From Phascolomyces articulosus (lineage: Eukaryota; Mucoromycota; Mucoromycetes; Mucorales; Lichtheimiaceae), in the NCBI GenBank assembly GCA_025677815.1, contig JAIXMP010000035.1, positions 186,001 through 250,000 of the forward strand: a stretch of 64,000 bases of DNA. Direction: 5' to 3'. Under the pieces are notes generated by a model, which saw only the letters and a program-made list of their open reading frames with translations, ran no database searches and was not told where the DNA came from. Positions 1-8,990 of the stretch are shown here, piece after piece (position 1 is the stretch's first letter; the number at the start of each line of letters is the position of its first letter). A program made the translations under genes and the position numbers.

Positions 1-1721
1 ACAGCCCTATATATATAAAGAGAGAGGGGGAGATAGAGAACGTTTCATTTATTAGTATTAAAATATCGTTTCATAAAGGCAATTTTGTACTTACCGGTTC
101 GAAAACAGCATATTCTCTGCCTATATTAGCACCGGGAATGAGACCTAAAATAATGAAGGGTGGGTGAGTACCAAAGCATATATAAACAAATATTTTTTTT
201 TAAAAATAATAATGATAATTACCTGGACCACCCACTAAACCAGCACCCTAATTTATTTTATTTTTTTTTAAAAAGAAATAATATGAATGAAATAAAACAA
301 TTAATTGCACCTCTCAATATACCCTATCCAATATCAGTTAAAATGAGAATGATCACTTACAACATTGGAAAGAATACTACCGTACAAGTTTGGCATGACC
401 ATGACATCAAATTGCTGTGGACGCGATACAAGTTGCATGGATGCATTATCGACAATCATATCATTCAAAGTAATTCCAGATCCCTTATATTCCTCCGCGA
501 CATCACGGCAGGTTTTAAGAAACAGACCGTCACCCAATTTCCTTTATGACATATATAAAAAAGAGGGATCAGACATATTCTCATCTATTAATGTTTTTTT
601 TTTCTTTGCCTCTCTCTATCTCTTTCAATCATATCTTTTCTTATCACTCTTTGAATTATCGACTTACATGATATTGGCCTTATGAATACAAGTCACTTTC
701 TTACGATTGTTTCGAAGTGCGAAATCAAATGCAAAACGAGCAATACGTTCTGTCTTGAATCGAGTCACGATCTTCAATGATTCAACAACACCAGGATGTG
801 ACTATAAAAATAGGAGAAAGAAAAGTAGATAATTCAATAATTCATAAGCATAGGCACGTTCATTGAATGGTTGATTAACAATTAAAAAAAATTCATGGTT
901 TATTTTCTTACCTGATGTTCAAGGCCAGAATATTCACCTTCGGTATTCTCACGAATAATAGCAAGATCAATACCTCGGAATCTCGAAGGAACACCAGGAA
1001 TGTTTTTAATTAAAGAAATAGAACCATAGATATCGAGATCCTAATAATAATAAATCAATCATTCATCCCATCTTTACATCTTGTTCCTGGGGGTGTAGGG
1101 AGCAATCATGATATATGATCTATCTCAATATTTCCAGCGGCGATTTTTTTTTGGTGTTACCTTTCGCATTGATACATTGAATGAGGCATGACCCAATTTT
1201 GAAACAGGTGTATATAATGTGCCTTTCAAACCCACTTTATTACGACGAAGGGATTCTAATGTATCTTTCATCAATGTATCACCCGAGGCAACATGACCTG
1301 TCAAGTCAAATTGTTCCCATTCAATAGGTGCCTTGGTTGCTGCAAACACGGCCTTGACAGATTCGGAAAGTTCTACACCAATACCATCACCTGGAACAAG
1401 CGTGACTTTATGGATCGTCTTATCTCTCACTTTTCTCTGCAAATTTATTTATAAATACGGTAAGTTTCCTCTTCCCTCTTTCCCATCTTTATGGAATCCA
1501 ATGAAGAATAATTATGAAAGAGATACTCTACAACTTCTTGAGCTAATGAAGGAGCGACAGTGGTTGTAGCCAAAGTCCGCGTCGTCATGGCCTGTGCGGG
1601 TTATAAAAGGGATGGGCGTGTCATTATTATGCCATGTTGATTACAATGTCGCCTAGATTTTATCATTTACCTTGGTAATGCCATTGCCGCGTAAAGCAGT
1701 AGTATTCACAAGTTTTAACAT
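1..1721 (-). CDS. IDH1: NAD-dependent isocitrate dehydrogenase subunit 1, mitochondrial (3' end beyond window)
   Basis: Regulatory-type subunit of mitochondrial NAD-isocitrate dehydrogenase, which makes 2-oxoglutarate from isocitrate in the TCA cycle. Eight exons are visible: 1721–1671, 1591–1532, 1436–1161, 1040–912, 801–668, 541–361, 247–223 and 144–95. All join in frame at GT–AG introns, giving about 302 residues of an expected ~370. The N-terminus is rich in Arg, Thr and Ser without acidic residues, as in a mitochondrial presequence. Seen motifs are [10 protein letters not shown] near the start, [22 protein letters not shown], then DNASMQLV and [12 protein letters not shown]. The tail [15 protein letters not shown] is typical of the family. 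The ENTEGEYSG form favours the IDH1-type subunit over the catalytic IDH2 type, though this is inferred from memory of the families. About the last 60 residues lie left of the window. Confidence 0.93.
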
Positions 1722-1851
1722 TATTTTTTTTATTGGATTGTGTTTTTAAAAGAAAAGGGAATACGGGAGAAAATAGAAAAGTAAGGGTTCAAAACGTCTT
1801 AGATGTGACCGTTTGAACCCCAGCGATCATATATAGTAATTCTGTTATTAT

Positions 1852-3813
1852 TTAACCGCGTGATCGATGAGATCCACAATACACTGGTTTGCCAGATGGG
1901 GTATACTATATAAAAGATGTTCCTTTTTCAGTGTTTTTGTTGATGTAAAGATTATACTGTTTATTCTATATGTTTTTTAACAAACCTGATAATTGTCATC
2001 GAAAATAAGACCTGATGGTAATACAACACTTCGGTAAAAATCTAAATGGTTTGATTTAGTATGAAGGGCTAGAGCATGGTTTTTCACATTCACTTTATGT
2101 AATCCAACCAACGACTTACTACTACATTGATAACCAACACTATATACATAAAAAAAGAACATGCGTTTATACATTTAGTTCATATTAATCATTTCCTTTA
2201 TGGTTTTTTTTTATTTACTCTATCAACCCCCCAGCTTACCGGTGTGGTATATAGCTTGCAAAAAGACCCCACTATATATATTTCATGCAATAAATCCAAT
2301 TAGATGAATGATCAATGATACTATAGAAGGTACTCAATCAAACCACCATTTTCTTCCATTCTTTTTTTTTACCTTATCACCACATCCATGTTTTCTTGCT
2401 GTCTGTATTTTTTAAATTCGAATTAGTATATCTAGCCAGTAGGTCAACTTTCTCTCTCGTTTGGGAATACAAAAATTTGATTCTAAAACCCTACCTCTAA
2501 AAATATGTTCTTTTCTTCTTCTGTCCATTCGTCTGTCCATTGTTTCTATTAAAATTTTTTTTGTTAGTAAAAATAAAAAAGAAAGAGATATACCTATTTT
2601 ATAACACTTACCATTTCCGGTTCATTATGTCGATAAAAATAAGCATTGGGATTCTTTTTAAACATCATTTTCGCAACTCCCTGGATTGGATAGTGTGATA
2701 TACCAAGGAAGAATTTCAATCAGCAAAACCATATTTTTCATCATCTACAAATGAACAAAAAAAAAAGAACGAAATAGACTGTACCTTTGCATCCACTTTA
2801 GCTCCGCGTGGTTTTTTCTTTCCTGTACCAAGAGGATCCTTATATGAAAAAGAACCACCTCCATTCTTTTCCCATGCTTCAGTTGCTGATGTTTCAAATC
2901 CATATTTTTCCATCAATTCTGGATTGATCCAACCTGTAAACACCATGGTTGTAAGTAAAAAATTAAAATGATAATAACCGGACCCACCTTCTATATCCCA
3001 TTATCATCACCACCCAATCATATCTTCTTTATCATTTTTACCTGTATAGTGACCGTTGGTTCTTATAGCCTTATTTCGTATTTCTTCATTAAAGTATTCA
3101 TCAGGTTTCAATAACTTTCCATCCCATAATTCTTCTTCCACAGCAACAAGTGCTTGAATATCAGTCTATTCATTATTGTTATTAAAATTCTCCATGTTTT
3201 GTTAGTTATTGTTCTTTACTATTTCATCCATGCAATGTGAGACTTTTTTTCCTTACTTCAGATCCAAGGATGGATTCATCCGTATCAATTTGAATTTTGG
3301 GGGCTTCAATACCACGTAAACGTGAAGATTTTCGCGCTGGTAATACAACTTTTTCTCGTTTTTTCAAAGGTTTTTCTAGAAAAAAAAAGTATGTTTTCGT
3401 TAATAAACACCATCCTCCCATGGATATGTTGGTTTTGTCCATTGGGGATATAGAAACGTACTGATTTTCTTTTCGGTTTTGACAGGTATACTAAAAGTGG
3501 ATATAAGTATCACCATAGAAACATCAACGCCTGTTAATAAAATAATAATAATAGGCAATTCTTCTATTTTTTTTATATATATATTTACTTTTCAGAATCG
3601 TGTGTAGGCAATGGGGTTGCTTGTAATGCAGAACGCGCTTCTGTCAAGTTAAATTGGGCTAAAAGTTCTCGATTGCGCTCGATATTTTTTTGACGTTCGA
3701 TTTCTATGGTGCGTTGTGGTAAGTTCCTCATGGTTCAGTACACAAAGTTCATTTGTGTGAGTGTGAGTGTGTGTGTGTGTTCCTTTTTTACCATAATCAT
3801 TGAGTTCTGTCAT
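1852..3813 (-). CDS. SANT/Myb-like chromatin-associated protein with N-terminal SSRLRG motif
   Basis: Multi-exon gene of roughly 330 residues. The start at 3813 (MTELNDYE) splices to IERQKNIERNRELLAQF. That N-terminal helix and the later ARKSSRLRG motif resemble the N-terminus of CMR1/WDR76-type nuclear proteins, but no WD40 repeats follow. Next comes GWINPELMEKYGFE with EAWEKNGGGSFS, then KKNPNAYFYRH, then WTDEWTEEEKNIFLE. After CGDKWGLFASYIPHR and VGYQCS the protein ends in PSGKPVYCGSHRSRG. The WTEEE…IPHRVGYQCSNFYR part looks like a SANT/Myb helix trio. An intron near 3730–3790 carries a GT-rich microsatellite. The stop lies only 130 bp upstream of the IDH1 start, in tandem. Nuclear, DNA- or chromatin-related function is inference; no specific role is claimed. 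The last exon (YTPSGKPVYCG) was chosen over an in-frame stop at 1977 because it continues the conserved block. Confidence 0.72.
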
Positions 3814-4473
3814 TTTTTTTTTTAACTGGTGAAGAAAAAAAATAGAGTTTTGTGTTTGGTTATAAAAATTAAAATTTCGAGCGCGTTCCAAGGAACGAAA
3901 TTAAAGCGCGTCTGGTGATATTTGCCTTTGGCGTAGAAAAAAAAGCATCCATCTTTCTCTTTTCCTCAGAATTGAAGTTTCTGATGTTTTGAAAATATAT
4001 CTGAGAATTTGTATAGTATGAGATCTATATAATATTAATTTTGAGAGAGTTCTTGATAACATTTATGATCGTCCTGGAAAAGAATATTGAAATGGGAGAT
4101 TTATTTAAGCATAGAATAGTCCTTTGATGGAGCATTAAATATCCCTATTTGGATCATAGATGAGTTGCACATTCAACATAAGCTTGGATGAACTTTTTCA
4201 ATGGCTCTTAGCAACTGTTGATTTATCAATTCTAAATTGATTATGTTATAAGATGTTTACAATGCGAAATTTTGGAACTCGCTTCTTTACCATAACGCAG
4301 AATTTTGGCGATGAACTGCTATTTGAAAAATGAGCCATCTAATTTTGATATTGGGCTGTGTCAAATGAATATAAGCTACCAGATAATAAAGATGAATATG
4401 ATCCAAATGAAATGTAATACATTGTTATTTATATTTAAAGAAATAATTAGATAGTAAATGTATTTTTTTATAA
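3814..4473. other. AT-rich spacer
   Basis: No supported gene. It holds the 5' flank of the SANT-like gene at 3813 and leads into the transposase fossil. Only very short reading frames are present on either strand. Confidence 0.5.
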
Positions 4474-4806
4474 TCATTTTTTACCTGCCAAGCAACGGTC
4501 CCAAAAGGTCAATGAATGCTTGATCCAAGCTTGACAATCTTTGCGGAAAATGTATTTTTATCCCCTTTTAATGTGATCACTTAATTTAATATTAACTCTC
4601 ACTGAAGCAGGATCTTTGTTAACCACACCTTTAAGTTTCGACCAAAATTCCTCGATAGGGTTCGAAAAAGGTGAGTGTGATGAGAGATAAATAATCTCAA
4701 AACCACGTTCAGTAACCCAACTCAACAGCATGGACGGTGTGCAGATACAGTTAATGCTCCCGTTCCTAGGAAGTGCTCTGGAGACGTATTGTTCCAAATA
4801 ACCCAC
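4474..4806 (-). pseudogene. Tc1/mariner-type (DDE) transposase C-terminal fossil
   Basis: One frame on minus reads through RGFEIIYLSSHSPFSNPIEEFWSKLK, the hallmark block around the last catalytic acidic residue of Tc1/mariner and related DDE transposases (consensus PPYSPxLNPIE-FW). A stop codon at 4558–4560 interrupts it. The same frame then continues for 27 codons with KDCQAWIKHSLTFWDRC, the usual C-terminal helix of this family, to a TGA at 4474. Upstream, the place where DNAxIH should carry the middle Asp reads INCIC, so that catalytic residue is gone. The N-terminal DNA-binding half cannot be found. This is a dead remnant, not an active element. No flanking inverted repeats were recognised. 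Confidence 0.8.
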
Positions 4807-5195
4807 CCTTTTTCCACGGTTACCAACACTTCACTTTAAGTTTTTCTTTCAAGTTACAAAACAAGTGAAGAAAAAAAGAGGCGCTTGTGAGAATTTGTTA
4901 TAGTTTATACTACAGGCGTGACCCTTAATTAATTTTGACTCAAACGACGCGAAGCAAAGTGATATGAAATCCCAAAATTATCAAGTTGAAGAGTGGTCAA
5001 CGGAATTTAGTTTAGTCTTATTTTATGTATTATTGCTACTTTCTTTCTTATTTCTTTTTTTATTCTTTATCTGTAAAACTATATTGAACCCTCGAAACTT
5101 GATTGTTCGTAGTTTTTATATTGTTCTTGGACTGCCATATCAAAAGTGATTTGGTCTGACCTAAACGCGCTCCGTTCCAACCCTTTCAATGCACA
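4807..5195. other. Spacer between transposase fossil and F-box pseudogene
   Basis: A 61-codon frame at 4964–5149 encodes a run of Leu, Phe and Val. It looks like chance reading of a T-rich stretch rather than a gene, because no splice context or conserved motif supports it. Confidence 0.4.
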
Positions 5196-7095
5196 ATGTC
5201 CAAACGGCCGTTGGCAGATTCAAGTAACACTGAACCAAGAAAACGACCTGCGGCCTGCGATGACAAATATTTCATAGATGCGAATACAACAACGACGCCA
5301 GAACGCTCGTTCCAACAACCTTCTCAAAAAATTGTCGTTTTTTCAAGCCTTCCACCTGAGCTTTTTAAAAAAATGTTATTGCTTCTGCCACGAACGGTAT
5401 TCCTACAACTCATATTAGTATCCAAAGCATGGAAAAATGTCTTTTGAACTGTGATACTCTATGGAAGAGTTTGGTATTACGCGATGTAAAAACTATTGAA
5501 CACCATGTCTTGCTCGACGTTGCACATTCGGTTCGCTCCCTCTCTGTTGATACTCGAACAAACACCACAATACCAATGTGCATGAAACATTGTAACTTCC
5601 AATTATTAACTAAATTGGTTACTACAAGTCTTTGTAAATATTTTTCAACATTTTATTCACTAGAATTATACCATGAGCGCAGCTAATGTAAAAATAAATA
5701 ATGCATATAGATGATGACAACCAAATCAAATCAATTCTTTGTCGAATTAGTAGTACCCTTACCACTTTGACCATCGACTTTCAACATTGCACAGAAACTC
5801 TTTCCATGTTCACTGTTCTAGCTACTTGTCAAAATTTAAATCACTTATAATACTCTTGTAACACATTTGTAGAACAAGACATTGATCAATTATTTGTGGA
5901 TTTAGCTCTCATCACCTTATCTATCACGGCTTCAAATTGATATATCTCAAGTTCGCAATTGATTGTTTTGATCAAACGTTCACCACATATTCGAATGATT
6001 AACGTTGACTGGATCAGAGATAGTATTTTGTCTTTATTATCTGCTGACTGGAAGGTCGAGTTTTTGGGAATTGGGAATCATGAAGAATTCCGAACGCATT
6101 AGGGGGGTTTTGATTTTTGCGCGTTCACACATATATCAACAGCACGAACTCCACTTACCTCGCGCGACATCAAGAATTTCATGGCATTGTCGACTTGAGC
6201 ACGAGTCCATTGGCGGTCAGAAACATCTGGCATTGGTTAAAATTCAAAAATGATTTGAGTGAGGAAAATGTGTATGTTTGAGCAAGATTAAAGAGAAATC
6301 CGAGATAGCCCAACACGCAACTTTAAACTTGCGTGATAGATTTTGGAGCCAACGTGCAAAAATCAAAAGTGATAATTATAATGGTCTAGTATTTCTTGCT
6401 ACAAGCACCTCATCTCTCACCAATCGTATCATTGAAACCATGAGCAACTCCAACCATTCCTTGAAAACTGTATATCTTAATTTTAACACTAATGACGACC
6501 ACGACGACATATCTGTAGCTCAAGTATTTACCGAACTTCCACAAATGGAATCATTACAAGATGTCAAAGTGATGGCATATGCATAGCGAACCCCTTGGAA
6601 GTCAATTAATATTATTGCTCAAAAGTCTCCTTGTTTGAATCATTTATGGTTGGCAGTTTTGTCTTACGACCAAGATGCTGAACAGCAATCATCAAACTTA
6701 CAGATCGATGCGATTCGTCAAATTTCGAGCATCAAGTCATTAAAGAGGATTTCTTTCGTCAGTTCACATTTACAACCCTTGGTATATATCGATTACTTGA
6801 TGTATATAAACAATCCAACCCAATTTATTTACACATTTCAGAAATCGGATTCATATCATGCACATCCAACACCATATCAGCACTTATGGCAGCAGCTTCT
6901 ATCAAAACATAGACTCGGTTTTGCTTGGATGGATGTAACATGATCAAGGCAAAGGATGAAATGGAGAGATTGACACGTTTACTTGGTCAAAATACAGTAT
7001 TGAAAATGATATGTGTCGGGCGAACAAGTTTGATGGCTTTAATGAACATGGCGAACGATACAACATTGCAAGCCATCACGCTAAAAAAAATGTAG
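5196..7095 (+). pseudogene. Decayed F-box / leucine-rich-repeat gene
   Basis: The start at 5196 (MSKRPLADSSN) leads into an F-box-like block, FSSLPPELFKKMLLLLPRT, then LVSKAWKN. A one-base frameshift near 5440 moves the match to the next frame (LLNCDTLWKSLVLRD), which is how this family continues. Further pieces follow in changing frames with stops between them: TLTTLTIDFQHC near 5760, LRDRFWSQRAKIKSDNY near 6325, SIKSLKRISFVSSH near 6730 and LGQNTVLKMICVGRTSLM near 6985, ending at a TAG at 7093–7095. F-box proteins normally recruit substrates to SCF ubiquitin ligases. With this many breaks a working product is unlikely. Undetected introns could remove some breaks but not the shift inside the F-box region. 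Confidence 0.68.
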
Positions 7096-7808
7096 TATCA
7101 ATGATCTAGAATATCTATTCTACTAATATTTCCATATCCAATTCATGCACTCAACCATGTTGTTGTCATCCTTAGCATTCCGCGGATATACATGTTGATC
7201 AGCAATCGTTTGGGCTGTATATCACTGTAATGGTCCACACCATTACACATGCAGTTGAGCTTTTCTTGGTTAATTTTCAAAACCATAGCTCATTTTTTAT
7301 TTTGCATGGCCAAATTTAACTTCCAACACTGTAAATATTTTCTCTTACATCTTCCACTATATACTGCATGATTTCTTAATCACAATTATATAATAATTAT
7401 GCTGCTATCATCTCTTATTTATTCAGTAGTATATACATGTATTATTTAAGTTTGATCCTTTTAATAAATATGTCGCTTGTAGGCATGGTTATTTATATAT
7501 TTATTATCCATCTATATTATTCTTATAATAGCTTTTTAAAAGACTCGATTGGGATTGTGTAATCTATCAATAGCATTGGATACGCTTCTCCCAGACTTGA
7601 CCATCTTTCAAAAATCATGAGTTAATTATTAAATAAATTGCATGATAGGAATGGTTGTCATGGAAAATAGTTCATGTTGTATATATATTATAATAAAGAG
7701 AAAATAGCGGCTTATAACATGAAAGGACTCTATAAAGTTTATATATATATATAAATGTATACACTATCCTTTCTATATTATTTTGAATCACTGTTGTATT
7801 ACCAAGTG
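7096..7808. other. AT-rich spacer
   Basis: No gene seen. Poly-AT runs dominate, for example near 7738–7755. Confidence 0.45.
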
Positions 7809-7869
7809 TATCTCGTTACATCTAGTTTTTATCTTGCTACACCTGGTTTTATCTCGCTGCGCCTAGTTT
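7809..7869 (+). repeat. Three tandem copies of a 20-bp unit
   Basis: Units lie at 7809–7828, 7830–7849 and 7850–7869, with one extra T after the first. The approximate consensus is TATCTCGCTACACCTAGTTT; each copy differs from it at a few positions. A partial fourth start (AACCCCGCACC) follows. Confidence 0.75.
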
Positions 7870-8336
7870 AACCCCGCACCTCACCAATTTTTGCTATTTC
7901 TGAGCCGCAGTAACTGTCACCCAATTTGGGGCAACATTCTTCTCTCAACCCAATAGACACACTTTTTCTTCCACTTCTTCAAGTTGCCAATGAAAAAGGT
8001 ACTTTTGAAATCTTTACGACCTTAATTGCTTTTTTTTACTGATTTATTTAATCAACCTTCTTTATTCTCTCAAACTTTTCCTCCAATACTTTTTTTTTTG
8101 TTTACCATTCCATATCTTCATTTTGCTTATGCATTCTTTTTTTATATTATATTCTTTATTTTTAGTATTCTCAAACTTATTTTTTTACGTTCATTCTTCT
8201 ATTTGGATCTTCTCAAGTCATTTCGAAATGAATGCCGCTATATTGTTTCCAAAGCATTCAGGGTTCCAATGTTTTCTTTTTCTGGTCGATGCCATTTCTT
8301 TCCCTTTTGGTCAAGTCTATGCTCTGCTTTTCGTAT

Positions 8337-8395
8337 TAGCCAAGTCTATGTAGTTTTGGTACATACGGCGACGGGTTCGACTCCTGTACTTGGTT
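8337..8395 (+). ncRNA. tRNA-like fold without a D-arm, with Pol III B-box
   Basis: The sequence folds as a tRNA lacking only the D-arm. The acceptor stem is GCCAAGT (8339–8345) with ACTTGGT (8388–8394). A six-pair anticodon stem, TATGTA/TACATA, encloses a seven-base loop GTTTTGG (8353–8359). A five-base variable region follows, then a T-stem ACGGG/CCTGT around TTCGACT (8376–8382). GGTTCGACTCC (8374–8384) is an exact B-box match, and TAGCCAAGTC at 8337 is a partial A-box. Read as a tRNA, the anticodon would be UUU (Lys). It may be a decayed tRNA, the head of a tRNA-derived SINE, or the promoter and 5' domain of the structured RNA next to it. Transcription is not shown. Confidence 0.45.
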
Positions 8396-8990
8396 CAAGG
8401 GGCCTGAGTTCTTGTTGGTGCCAGGTCCCACTGGATATGGCGCGTCTTTTTGACAATCCAACGGAGCCGAGGAGACGACAGTTGGTTTAGCTGAGGTTAA
8501 GGTGCGGCCTTCTGTTCCCCTTTCGGCACACCCAAGGTTGTGGTCAGTAACCATTCGCATGCAAGGAAGAAGTCAGACTTAGGAACTGGCCAGGGTACAG
8601 TACTTGCATGTGCCCGCAACAGTCTGTATAATCTTGGTAGAATTGTCCTTATTGTGTACTCTGGAAGGACGTTGATTTCCTTTGATCAACTAAATGCACA
8701 TTTTGGAGGCTAACAGTGCGATAGCCATACGTCTATGTATTCCACAGAACTCGCATTCCCTGGGAGTAATTTGACTATCCATAGTCATCCCGCTTGTGCA
8801 GTCAGTACAACCAAGTGTTCGAAAACGGCTTTCGGTCGCCCATGAGTCTTTGTAGCTGACTCAAAATGCTATGTCCGTTCATGACAAAAACTGTCGAGGC
8901 AGTGCTACCATTTTACATGGTAGCCTTCCACCACACCGGCAAGAAAAAAGTGCTCGGGTGAAAAATCCATGTGAGAAGGGGATGAAACCA
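8396..8990 (+). ncRNA. Candidate structured RNA locus (GC-richer, hairpin-dense)
   Basis: This stretch is visibly richer in G and C than its surroundings and lacks a convincing reading frame. It contains a series of perfect short hairpins. CATGCAAG (8558–8565) pairs with CTTGCATG (8603–8610). TGACTA/TAGTCA spans 8772–8787, CGAAA/TTTCG spans 8820–8834, TGAGTC/GACTCA spans 8843–8863, and GCTACCAT/ATGGTAGC spans 8904–8924. It starts right after the B-box-bearing tRNA-like fold. No signature of SRP RNA, RNase P, RNase MRP or spliceosomal RNA was recognised. A T5 run near 8450 would stop a Pol III transcript, so a long product would need another polymerase. Boundaries are guesses. A degenerate retroelement is an alternative. 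Confidence 0.35.

Noticed and set aside
160..685. Plus-strand frames at 160–549 and 365–685
   Set aside because: They are antisense to IDH1 exons 5–7 and their introns, which are supported by family conservation.
1801..1850. GGGGTTCAAAC-like T-loop on minus near 1815, possible tRNA
   Set aside because: No T-stem pairs properly and no acceptor or anticodon arm could be found. It lies in the 130-bp gap between two minus-strand genes.
8026..8490. 154-codon plus frame and the opposite 74-codon minus frame over the RNA-like locus
   Set aside because: The plus frame is a Phe/Leu-rich reading of T-runs that then enters the GC-richer block. Neither frame shows a protein motif, and both overlap the tRNA-like fold.
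8396..8990. Identification as SRP RNA, RNase P or RNase MRP RNA
   Set aside because: I compared remembered core motifs (SRP helix 8, P4-forming CR-I/CR-V) and found no convincing ordered match; a short likeness to CR-V near 8481 is in the wrong place.
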